Shown here one piece after another: positions 1-5,524 of a DNA stretch of 10,916 bases. Position numbers and translations under genes: made by a program. The DNA lies in contig WRKK01000297.1 in NCBI GenBank assembly GCA_009782245.1, positions 1-10,916 of the forward strand, read 5' to 3'. Below the pieces are notes generated by a model that saw only the letters and a program-made list of their open reading frames with translations, ran no database searches and was not told the origin of the DNA. Origin of the DNA: Defluviitaleaceae bacterium. GTDB lineage: Bacteria > Bacillota > Clostridia > Lachnospirales > WQUN01. Each line of letters starts with the position of its first letter. The first letter of the stretch is position 1.

Positions 1-70
1 CCGTGGGCGCTGCCCACACCCGCCAAGGCGCTGCCCTGGACCCGCAAGGGGATTCTCCCCTTGACCCCGC
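1..70. repeat. GC-rich intergenic repeat of three consecutive hairpins
   Basis: Three short stem-loops follow one another. GTGGGC (3-8) pairs with GCCCAC (12-17) around a GCT loop. Bases 23-29 pair with 33-39 around another GCT loop, with one mismatch. CAAGGGGA (45-52) pairs perfectly with TCCCCTTG (56-63) around TTC. The hairpins are joined by nearly identical linkers (ACCCGC at 18-23 and 40-45, ACCCCGC at 64-70), so the block reads as a degenerate tandem repeat of about 22-24 bp. It is far more GC-rich than the neighbouring genes and lies just past the last gene of the cluster. It could help end transcription, but no run of U follows the hairpins in the gene direction, so it is not a classic intrinsic terminator. 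The block may continue past the window edge. Confidence 0.7.
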
Positions 71-94
71 AAAATTTTTAATGTTGGGGGTTAA

Positions 95-343
95 TTATTC
101 GTCTATATCGTCTACATCGTCATTGTCAATAGTATCAAAAACCATGCCCATTTCCAGGGCTTTACGAACTATCTCTACTGCATCTTCTTCTGGCCAGACC
201 ATGCCTAGTTGGCTGGCTTGTTCTATTATTTGGCTGTCGGTTTGGTTGTTTTGGCCATGTTCAAAATTATAGGCAAATAAAAAAATAGCGGATAAAAGCA
301 CCATGCCCAAGCCCAGACCAAACAAAACACTTTTAAGTTGCAT
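95..343 (-). CDS. Small single-pass membrane protein, last gene of the flagellar cluster
   Basis: This 82-residue protein starts with ATG 4 nt after the stop of the DUF6115 gene, so it is very likely co-transcribed and perhaps translationally coupled to it. The ribosome binding site is weak (GGTGA, 5 nt before ATG). Residues about 4-26 form one hydrophobic helix. Residues 36-70 hold two similar stretches, SQLGMV near 44-49 and EMGMV near 65-69, and the C-terminus is acidic (DDVDDIDE). The 'xxLGMVxPEE' pattern recalls short membrane proteins of clostridial flagellar loci that are sometimes loosely labelled YceG/MltG-like; that link is from memory. No lytic transglycosylase domain is visible, so no enzyme activity should be assigned. 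It is probably membrane-anchored with its acidic tail in solution. The function is unknown. Confidence 0.75.
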   Translation of the reverse strand: MQLKSVLFGLGLGMVLLSAIFLFAYNFEHGQNNQTDSQIIEQASQLGMVWPEEDAVEIVRKALEMGMVFDTIDNDDVDDIDE

Positions 344-347
344 AATA

Positions 348-1034
348 TCACCGTCCGCCTAGTCCAATAATTAGTTGTATTTCGCCCTGCCCCATATCTA
401 AATGCCGTGCTATATCGGATAAAGATAAACCCTGTGCTTGCAGTTCCTTTATTACTGCGTGTTTGGGGTGTATTACTACCGCTTGCGGTGGGCTATATGG
501 GGCTGGTTTTTCGTATTCTGTTTTTTGTTCCGATTTTTGTTCCGATTCTGATTCTGGTTTTAGTTCTGGTTCAGGTTCTGATTTTAGTGTTGTTGCTAGT
601 TCTGTTATTAAATCGGATTCTTCTGATAATTCTGATAATTTTTCTTCTAGCTGAAAAAAATCTAAATCGTTATCAATGGTAATATCTAGCCCTGTTGGTT
701 CGGTTGGTTCGGTTGCTGGTTCGGTTTGGTTTATTTGGCTTAGCAAAGTTGCTAAACGTTCGGCATTTTCGGGGTTTTCTAGTTCTTTTTGCTTGTCGTC
801 CATTAGTTGGTACACAAATAACAGAGCATTATACTTTTCGTTAAGCTCATCTAAAACCAGCTTAGCTGTTTTGTTTATTTCTTCCAACGCCTCGTCAGCA
901 ACGTTGTCAACTAGCTGTTCAATATCAACATTTGCAGGGTTATCTTTACGGGTTATTATATGGAAAGCAAAGGAACTTACAATCAATAAAATGCCCAAAA
1001 TAGCCCCTAAAAACACTACCGCCTCTACAAACAA
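348..1034 (-). CDS. DUF6115-type membrane protein, SwrB-like in position and layout
   Basis: The 228-residue protein begins with a TTG codon, chosen because AGAGGA (1042-1047) lies 7 nt upstream and no ATG is near. Residues 4-26 are a transmembrane helix. Residues about 33-100 look coiled-coil (acidic, heptad-like). Residues about 105-190 are a low-complexity linker of Glu, Pro, Ser and Lys with short EPT and SE/PE repeats. The last 35 residues, from AVIKELQAQGLSLSDIARHL, resemble a helix-turn-helix, the hallmark I associate with DUF6115. In Bacillus subtilis the gene just after sigD is swrB, a single-pass protein that promotes assembly of the flagellar export gate. Here two genes lie between fliA and this one, so orthology is an inference from locus and layout. 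A terminal HTH on a membrane-anchored protein may bind protein rather than DNA. Confidence 0.75.
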   Translation of the reverse strand: MFVEAVVFLGAILGILLIVSSFAFHIITRKDNPANVDIEQLVDNVADEALEEINKTAKLVLDELNEKYNALLFVYQLMDDKQKELENPENAERLATLLSQINQTEPATEPTEPTGLDITIDNDLDFFQLEEKLSELSEESDLITELATTLKSEPEPELKPESESEQKSEQKTEYEKPAPYSPPQAVVIHPKHAVIKELQAQGLSLSDIARHLDMGQGEIQLIIGLGGR

Positions 1035-1041
1035 TTTTTTG

Positions 1042-1047
1042 TCCTCT
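1042..1047 (-). promoter_or_regulatory. Shine-Dalgarno site supporting a TTG start (DUF6115 gene)
   Basis: AGAGGA on the minus strand lies 7 nt before the TTG at 1034. It decides the start, because no ATG or GTG lies between the previous stop codon and the transmembrane helix. Confidence 0.65.
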
Positions 1048-1062
1048 TTTTTTTAATATTGG

Positions 1063-1368
1063 TTACATTGTAATGTCAAACATACTGGTACTTAGCGGGC
1101 TGGCGGGCTTTTCTGGCTGACGTTGCTGTTTTTTCTTTTTGCCAGAGTTGCCGCCGTAGCCGCTGTTGCCACGTCCGTCTTTGCGTATTTGTGCATCTTC
1201 GGAGCGTGGTGCTTGTTGCACTTGTTGCTCTTGTAGGTTTGCTTCTTTGTTTAGCCGTGCCGCAAATTGCTGGCTTTGTGTTTCTGGTCTGTTTTCGCCA
1301 CGTTGGTTTTGTGTCATCTCGGTTGCTCGCTGTATTGGCAACGCCATATCAACTGCTCTTATTGACAT
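1063..1368 (-). CDS. Small Gln/Lys-rich protein of the flagellar cluster, function unknown
   Basis: The 101-residue protein starts at ATG, with AGGTG a few bases upstream. It has no hydrophobic segment or signal peptide and is strongly hydrophilic. The N-terminal third (MSIRAVDMALPIQRATEM) looks ordered. Residues 25-60 are rich in Gln, Glu, Arg and Ala and probably helical (QSQQFAARLNKEANLQEQQV). Residues 65-90 are a Gly/Asn then Lys/Gln/Pro-rich disordered stretch, and the end is LSTSMFDITM. From memory, comparable short proteins starting with an 'IRxxDxxxxIxRxTE' motif sit between the DUF342 and DUF6115 genes in other clostridial flagellar operons, so conservation is likely, but I know no function. 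The preceding gap (1369-1455) holds a strong hairpin; the next gene follows after 28 nt. Confidence 0.7.
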   Translation of the reverse strand: MSIRAVDMALPIQRATEMTQNQRGENRPETQSQQFAARLNKEANLQEQQVQQAPRSEDAQIRKDGRGNSGYGGNSGKKKKQQRQPEKPASPLSTSMFDITM

Positions 1369-1414
1369 AATTGCACCTGCTTTCTATTTTTGGTTGGTTT
1401 TGTTACCCTTTGCC

Positions 1415-1442
1415 ACGCTTGCCGACATAAGTCCGCAAGCGT
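1415..1442. other. Hairpin between the fapA-like gene and the small Gln-rich gene
   Basis: ACGCTTGC (1415-1422) pairs perfectly with GCAAGCGT (1435-1442). After one C/C mismatch, GAC (1424-1426) pairs with GTC (1431-1433) around an ATAA loop. In the operon direction the hairpin is followed by GGCAAAGGG rather than a U run, so it does not look like an intrinsic terminator. It could act as an mRNA processing or stability element, or slightly attenuate downstream genes. The function is inferred only. Confidence 0.6.
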
Positions 1443-1455
1443 TTACATTTTATAT

Positions 1456-3048
1456 TTAGCCAGCGAAGGGGCCAAGTGCTATTTTTTCGCCATTATTGCG
1501 TAACGTACAGCGGGACATTTTATCTCTAACAGCCATATGTGCGTTGCCGATGGTAATGCGTACGCCTGGCTGAATTACGTTGCTTGCCGAAACCGTGCCA
1601 GCGTTTGACATAATAGATTGGCTCATCTCGTCAATTTTTAGCTGTAGTTTATTAAGCCGTTCGCGGTATGTCATTTTGGCGTTCAGCATTTTTACTAGTA
1701 TTTGTTTTTTGTCCTCGGTTAAAGTACCCTTTTTTTGCTGGGCAGTTAGCACACTTACGCCTTGGTCAACCTTTTCAAAATCTTTGCGTAGGTTATCGTA
1801 TTCTTCTTTAAGGCTTTTAAGTTCCAAAATTGCGGTTGGGTTGTTGCCAACTTCGATAATGGTTGTTGTACCCATTGGGCTGCCGATGGTTTTTGCCATT
1901 AGTTTTTGCCCCGCAATAAGTTTGCCGCCTGTTAGCAAGCCCCGTTTACCCGAAAGAATAACATCGCCGCCGCAGTTTATGGTGCTGTTCATTATAGAAT
2001 CGGCGGTTATGTTGCCCTCGGCGCTAACGCTACAACCTTCGATAAATTTTGCCGTTATGCTGCCACCCGCCTTTAGTTTGGCACGTTCCATGCCCTGCGC
2101 GCCACGGCCGATAACGATGTCGCCGTCCGTTTGGATAGTAGCACCCTCGCAAACGCCGTGTATTTCTATGCTACCTTGTGCTCTAACGGTAAAGCCAGTT
2201 AAAACGTTGCCATTTACTACAACTTGCCCGTTAAAGTCAATGTTGCCTGTCGAGTTATCCACGTTCTCACGTATCTCCAAGCAAGGTGAAATATGTATTT
2301 TGCCCTGCTGTATTGCTATTTGTCCGCTAACATCTGCTATTAGGTGCATACCATCTTCGGAAACGTAGGTGTTTTTGCCTACTGGAATAGGTTGCGGAGC
2401 ACGCCCCTCGGTATAGGGCAAAATATTGCCAGTAACATCACGGCCGTCAACGCCGGCGCGCGGCGGTACAGAGGTAACAAGAACATCGCCACGTTCGCAA
2501 AGGCGCAAAGTGCCTAGCTGGCGGAAATCCACGCTACCGTCTTCTAAAATTTTTGGTTTTGGTTTAAGGTTTTCGTTGTTAAAATGGTATTGCAAATAGC
2601 CATCTGTGCCGTTAATAGGCGTAACGCCTTTGGCGACAGAATATTTGCGTTCGTAAACTTTGTGCAAAACAAGCGTGTTGATAATTTCGATGTTATAGTT
2701 TAGAATACCTTCCGCTTCTAGCACAGCAATAATGCCCTGTGCATCAAGGCGGTTGCCCTCGTTTATTGGTGCTTGGAAGATAACAAAAGCCTCCATGCGG
2801 TCGGTGCTTACGTCAACGTCAACCTTTTCATCTACTTGGTATATATGCGATTTATCCGAAATTTTCAGTTCCAAGTTAGATATATTCCCCTTAAGTTGTT
2901 CATTCAAGAGGACAAAATCCACATCTTGCACGTTATAAGAGTCGATAAGAGTAATAATGTCCTTACGCGAAATGTTATCTTCAGGATTTATCACTCCAAT
3001 GGACAAATACACGCCATCTTCTTTTCTTGTGATTTTTACATTTTTCAT
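1456..3048 (-). CDS. FapA (DUF342) family protein
   Basis: The 530-residue protein starts at ATG, with GAGGGTGG upstream, 23 nt after the fliA stop. The order of parts fits the FapA/DUF342 family. An N-terminal region covers residues about 1-80. A conserved domain at about 80-255 contains VTSVPPRAGVDGRDVTGNIL near 191-210. At about 255-400 a run of short Gly-rich strands (NIDFNGQVVVNGNV, GSIEIHGVCEGATI, GDVILSG) marks a right-handed beta-helix. A long helical coiled coil spans about 405-480, and a small C-terminal beta domain ends in GEKIALGPFAG. There is no signal peptide or membrane helix, so it is cytosolic. The family is often called 'flagellar assembly protein A', and members of this type occur next to fliA in clostridial operons. 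Its molecular role is unclear. Related FapA proteins have been linked to polar localisation or signalling, which I would not transfer here. Confidence 0.88.
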   Translation of the reverse strand: MKNVKITRKEDGVYLSIGVINPEDNISRKDIITLIDSYNVQDVDFVLLNEQLKGNISNLELKISDKSHIYQVDEKVDVDVSTDRMEAFVIFQAPINEGNRLDAQGIIAVLEAEGILNYNIEIINTLVLHKVYERKYSVAKGVTPINGTDGYLQYHFNNENLKPKPKILEDGSVDFRQLGTLRLCERGDVLVTSVPPRAGVDGRDVTGNILPYTEGRAPQPIPVGKNTYVSEDGMHLIADVSGQIAIQQGKIHISPCLEIRENVDNSTGNIDFNGQVVVNGNVLTGFTVRAQGSIEIHGVCEGATIQTDGDIVIGRGAQGMERAKLKAGGSITAKFIEGCSVSAEGNITADSIMNSTINCGGDVILSGKRGLLTGGKLIAGQKLMAKTIGSPMGTTTIIEVGNNPTAILELKSLKEEYDNLRKDFEKVDQGVSVLTAQQKKGTLTEDKKQILVKMLNAKMTYRERLNKLQLKIDEMSQSIMSNAGTVSASNVIQPGVRITIGNAHMAVRDKMSRCTLRNNGEKIALGPFAG

Positions 3049-3071
3049 TACAGCAATCCACCCTCGCTTCT

Positions 3072-3848
3072 TTATGAAAATAGCACAGACTTAAATTTGC
3101 CTAATTTGCCTTGCATACGCATAATTGCCTTTGAATGTATTTGCGATACACGAGATTCTGATACTCCCATAATACCACTAATTTCTTTTAATGTTAAGTC
3201 TTCAAAATAATATAAGCTAACCACTAGTTTTTGTTGTTCTGGCAGCTTTTCTATAACCTGTGTCAGCATAGTTTGCAGTTCTTGCCTATCGTAGTGCTGT
3301 TCTGGCGTTTCTTGCATTTCGGAAGCCGTAAGGAACGAGCCTTTTTCGTGCCCTTGTTCCAGGTAATCGTCTAGTGAAATAAGCGAAAGTACCGTAGATT
3401 TGCGGATAAGTTTGCGGGCCTCTTCTAGGGTCATGTTTAATTTTTGTGCTATTTCGGGTTCCGTTGGCTCTCTGCCTAGCTCTATTTCTAGTGTCATGCA
3501 CAGTTGCTCGTATTCTTTGTTTTTTTGGCGTAACGTTCTGGGTATCCAATCCAATTTGCGTATGCTATCAATTATTGTGCCCCTTATGCGTACAGAGGCA
3601 TAGGTTTCAAATTTAACGCCTTTATTAACATCAAATTTATCAACTGCATCTATTAGCCCAAAAACGCCATAGCCAATTAAATCGTCAAGTTCGACATATT
3701 TGCCAACATGAACGGCTAATCTGCCTGCAACGTATTTTACTAGCGGTGCGTATTCTAGGATTAATTTTTCGCGCAGTACTAGGCTTTTGGTTTTTTTGTA
3801 CGTTTGCCAGACTTCTCTTAAATTTTCCATATTTTCAAAATTATCCAA
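3072..3848 (-). CDS. fliA: Flagellar RNA polymerase sigma factor FliA/SigD (sigma-28)
   Basis: This 258-residue sigma-70 family factor directs RNA polymerase to late flagellar, motor and chemotaxis promoters. The length matches the family (B. subtilis SigD is about 254). Region 2 spans residues about 35-105 and includes VELDDLIGYGVFGLIDAVDK and the sequence up to KLDWIPRTLRQ. Region 3 covers about 110-180. Region 4 has its helix-turn-helix at about 217-242 (LTLKEISGIMGVSESRVSQI). Region 1.1 is absent, as expected for group 3 sigma factors. The start is TTG: GGGAGGG (3854-3860) is 5 nt upstream, while the first in-frame ATG, six codons later, would be too far from it. It follows the acidic-tail membrane protein by 38 nt. 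No anti-sigma factor FlgM is in the window. I am sure of the family. Confidence 0.95.
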   Translation of the reverse strand: MDNFENMENLREVWQTYKKTKSLVLREKLILEYAPLVKYVAGRLAVHVGKYVELDDLIGYGVFGLIDAVDKFDVNKGVKFETYASVRIRGTIIDSIRKLDWIPRTLRQKNKEYEQLCMTLEIELGREPTEPEIAQKLNMTLEEARKLIRKSTVLSLISLDDYLEQGHEKGSFLTASEMQETPEQHYDRQELQTMLTQVIEKLPEQQKLVVSLYYFEDLTLKEISGIMGVSESRVSQIHSKAIMRMQGKLGKFKSVLFS

Positions 3849-3853
3849 AAAGT

Positions 3854-3860
3854 CCCTCCC
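3854..3860 (-). promoter_or_regulatory. Strong Shine-Dalgarno site that fixes the TTG start of fliA
   Basis: GGGAGGG on the minus strand lies 5 nt before TTG at 3848. The alternative ATG at codon 7 would lie about 23 nt away, so TTG is preferred. Confidence 0.7.
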
Positions 3861-3886
3861 ATCAGCCGCATAGGTTATTAGCTTGC

Positions 3887-4222
3887 TTAACTATCTAAAA
3901 AAGCGTTTTCAACAGGCGTATTTTCTAAATCTTCGTCCGCTTGTTCGTCGTCTTCATCGTAGTCTTCGTCTTCGTCTTCTTCGTCGTCATCATCGTCGTC
4001 GTCGTCTTCGTCTGTTTCAGCGGCATCTTCTTGCGGCGGGAACACTTTTGCTAGTAGTACCAAGCGTGCCACAGCGCCAATTACGTAAAACACAGCTATA
4101 GTAGTAGAAAGCCAAATAGCCATCTGAAGTAGCTCGGCCTCTATAGCAATACAAGCCAACAAGACTATTATAGCCGCAATGGTGCTAATATATGCGGGCA
4201 ATTTTCCCAACGGCTTTGTCAA
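3887..4222 (-). CDS. Small two-helix membrane protein with a poly-Asp/Glu tail, function unknown
   Basis: The 111-residue protein lies between cheD and fliA. The start is TTG with GGGG 8 nt upstream (4231-4234); no ATG is available nearby. Residues about 9-28 and 32-60 are two hydrophobic helices separated by a short acidic turn (EAE), consistent with a helical hairpin in the membrane. Residues 65-100 are almost only Asp and Glu, with eight Asp in a row at 73-80, then a short tail NTPVENAFLDS. Two close helices and an Arg/Lys near residues 53 and 59 suggest the acidic tail is cytoplasmic. The tail is encoded by a GAC/GAA/GAT triplet run, so it may vary in length. I do not recognise a named family. 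The position in the operon suggests a flagellar or chemotaxis accessory role, which is inference only. Confidence 0.72.
   Translation of the reverse strand: MTKPLGKLPAYISTIAAIIVLLACIAIEAELLQMAIWLSTTIAVFYVIGAVARLVLLAKVFPPQEDAAETDEDDDDDDDDEEDEDEDYDEDDEQADEDLENTPVENAFLDS
3945..4013. repeat. Triplet-repeat tract coding the acidic tail
   Basis: A run of TCG, TCT, TCA and TCC triplets on the plus strand (for example four consecutive GTC units at 3995-4006) reads as Asp/Glu codons on the minus strand. Slippage in this tract would change length by whole codons and keep the frame, so it may be polymorphic. Confidence 0.7.
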
Positions 4223-4244
4223 TTTTACAACCCCACATTCTATT

Positions 4245-4299
4245 GTACTTTTTATACTTGTACTTTTGTACTTTTGTACTTTGTGTACTTTTGTACTTT
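4245..4299. repeat. Short-period (about 8 bp) tandem repeat between cheD and the acidic-tail gene
   Basis: The hexamer GTACTT starts at 4245, 4260, 4268, 4276, 4285 and 4293, with a variant ATACTT at 4254, giving spacings of 6-9 bp and a unit close to GTACTTTT. It fills much of the 91-nt gap between the cheD stop and the next start. It is too short and A/T-rich to call a binding-site array with confidence. It may be a slippage-generated intergenic repeat. Confidence 0.75.
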
Positions 4300-4313
4300 A
4301 GGTTATATTTGGT

Positions 4314-4796
4314 TTACAGTTCACGGTTACCGTGTCCAATGGTTTTAATTAAAAACCTGCCGTCATCGGCATAAAGTTCTACAGTACGGCCATAGTTAGC
4401 GCCAACTTCGTAGGCAACAAGCGGAATAGAATACTGTTTAAGTAGCCGCAAAGTGGCCTCAACGTTGCGGTCGCCTATCCGCATATCGTCATTTTTGGAA
4501 TTAAATGCAAACATTTGTGCACCGCCAGCTATTTTTGCCCGCAACCTGGTTTTGTTTGCACCTTTCGCCGCCATATCTTGAATCATTTTAACCATTGCAG
4601 TATCGGCAAATTTTGCGAGGTTTTGGTTATTCTGCATTTTTGTGGAATCTGGTAGCATAATATGGGCAAGTCCGGCTACTTTGGATGCTGGGTCGTATAA
4701 GGCGATACCCACGCAAGAGCCTAGCCCTAAAGTTGTTAGCATAGCGGGTGCGCGTTCAACTTTTAGGTCTGCCATTCCCACTATAATTTTCGTCAT
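4314..4796 (-). CDS. cheD: Chemoreceptor glutamine deamidase CheD
   Basis: CheD deamidates specific Gln residues of methyl-accepting chemotaxis receptors and also binds and stimulates CheC, linking CheY-P level to receptor activity. The protein has 160 residues, a normal CheD length. The catalytic Cys-His-Thr set is visible: T22 in LTTLGLGSCVGI, C28 in the same motif, and H45 in GLAHIMLPD, with the same spacing as the Thermotoga enzyme (T21, C27, H44). The Gly-rich IAGGAQMF near residues 88-95 and IGDRNVEAT are also typical. The ATG overlaps the cheC stop by 4 nt (ATGA), a sign of translational coupling that fits the CheC-CheD complex. No receptor gene is in the window. I am confident of the assignment. 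Confidence 0.95.
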   Translation of the reverse strand: MTKIIVGMADLKVERAPAMLTTLGLGSCVGIALYDPASKVAGLAHIMLPDSTKMQNNQNLAKFADTAMVKMIQDMAAKGANKTRLRAKIAGGAQMFAFNSKNDDMRIGDRNVEATLRLLKQYSIPLVAYEVGANYGRTVELYADDGRFLIKTIGHGNREL

Positions 4797-5416
4797 ACTC
4801 CCACTCCTAAAGAACCCATAATTTTGGCAAACGATTCCTCATCTGGCACTAGAATAAAGTAGCCATTAACGGCGACATTTTCCACCGAAAACGAAGAGTT
4901 AATAAACAGTACGTGGTCTGCCATTTTACCAAACTCAATAGCTGGCACAGAAAGTAGCGCATTCGCCATATCTATTGCAAGCATCGGTACTGATTGGCGG
5001 ATCCGCAAGTTTGTTAGCCCCGAAAGCGAACCTAAATACGAACCAGCCATAATATTAGATATTTCTTCTATAGCGGATAATTCCAGTTCGGAAAGGTTGT
5101 CTCCTGAAGATTCTATACCCATTCCGCTTAAAACCGAACTTAACAAATTGTGGGCGGTGTCAATATCCATTAAAAACATTATCATACCCGAAATATCTTC
5201 GGAGATACCAATTAAAACGCCGACCAAGATAATCTCTGGTCCGCCGACAAAATCGGCTAAAGTATCAAACTCAATAAGTTCAACAGAAGGCACATTCATC
5301 TGTACTTTTTTGTTTATCAGGCTAGATACAGCGGTTACAGCATTTCCTGTGCCTATACTGCCAATTTCTTTTAGTACGTCTAAGTGCATATCGTTCAAAT
5401 TGCTAAACAGCGACAT
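4793..5416 (-). CDS. cheC: CheY-P phosphatase CheC
   Basis: CheC dephosphorylates the response regulator CheY-P and partners with CheD. From ATG at 5416 it has 207 residues, like B. subtilis CheC (about 209). This start is chosen because GGAGGG (5426-5431) is 9 nt upstream and the sequence then begins MSLFSNLNDMHLDVLKEIG, typical for the family. A longer frame to 5518 would run through an inverted-repeat element. CheC carries two D/S-x3-E-x2-N-x22-P phosphatase sites. The second is intact: S114, E118, N121, P144. The first keeps D13, E17 and P43, but the catalytic Asn position (20) is Ser (AGT, one base from AAT). Activity may therefore rest on the second site alone. It overlaps cheD by 4 nt. 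Confidence 0.94.
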   Translation of the reverse strand: MSLFSNLNDMHLDVLKEIGSIGTGNAVTAVSSLINKKVQMNVPSVELIEFDTLADFVGGPEIILVGVLIGISEDISGMIMFLMDIDTAHNLLSSVLSGMGIESSGDNLSELELSAIEEISNIMAGSYLGSLSGLTNLRIRQSVPMLAIDMANALLSVPAIEFGKMADHVLFINSSFSVENVAVNGYFILVPDEESFAKIMGSLGVGV

Positions 5417-5425
5417 AAAACCAAT

Positions 5426-5431
5426 CCCTCC
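5426..5431 (-). promoter_or_regulatory. Shine-Dalgarno site fixing the cheC start
   Basis: GGAGGG on the minus strand lies 9 nt before ATG at 5416. It argues against the in-frame ATG at 5518, which has no such site and would add 34 residues foreign to the CheC family. Confidence 0.75.
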
Positions 5432-5436
5432 ATTAT

Positions 5437-5520
5437 CAATGCGTAATTTTTCTTTTAGCATTGTTATAATGTGGACAAAGCCCACAAGGTTTTTAATTGC
5501 ACATTGCGCGTTACGCATTG
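5437..5520. repeat. Short element bounded by a 10-bp inverted repeat, MITE-like, upstream of cheC
   Basis: CAATGCGTAA (5437-5446) and its exact complement TTACGCATTG (5511-5520) bound 64 bp. Next to the right copy lie further variations on the same word (ATTGCACATTGCGCG at 5497-5511). Such 'TGCGTAA/TGCGCAATGTGCAATTA' words are common in clostridial intergenic DNA (recalled, not searched). There is no open frame of its own and no transposase. It fills most of the 108-nt gap between the PilZ gene and cheC. Confidence 0.55.
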
Positions 5521-5524
5521 CACG

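Noticed and set aside
45..63. Hairpin at the left end as an intrinsic terminator of the cluster
   Set aside because: The stem is strong but no U run follows in the gene direction; it fits better as part of the GC-rich repeat, although some termination effect cannot be excluded.
95..343. Labelling the last small protein as an MltG-type lytic transglycosylase
   Set aside because: It has only 82 residues, with one membrane helix and no catalytic domain; any such label would rest on a short, weak similarity.
407..682. Plus-strand open frame coding a very hydrophobic Leu/Val/Ile-rich peptide
   Set aside because: It is the antisense of the Glu/Ser/Pro-rich linker of the DUF6115 protein; low-complexity acidic codons read as hydrophobic on the other strand. 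No ribosome site supports it.
1580..2368. Plus-strand 262-codon open frame opposite the fapA-like gene
   Set aside because: It lies wholly within a well-supported gene on the other strand and shows no recognisable protein features.
3286..3549. Minus-strand Arg/Thr-rich 87-codon frame inside fliA
   Set aside because: It is a shifted frame of fliA, with composition typical of an out-of-frame reading.
5417..5518. A 34-residue N-terminal extension of CheC (MRNAQCAIKN...) in frame with cheC
   Set aside because: It is translated from the inverted-repeat intergenic element, lacks a ribosome site, and the family-typical start with GGAGGG lies at 5416.
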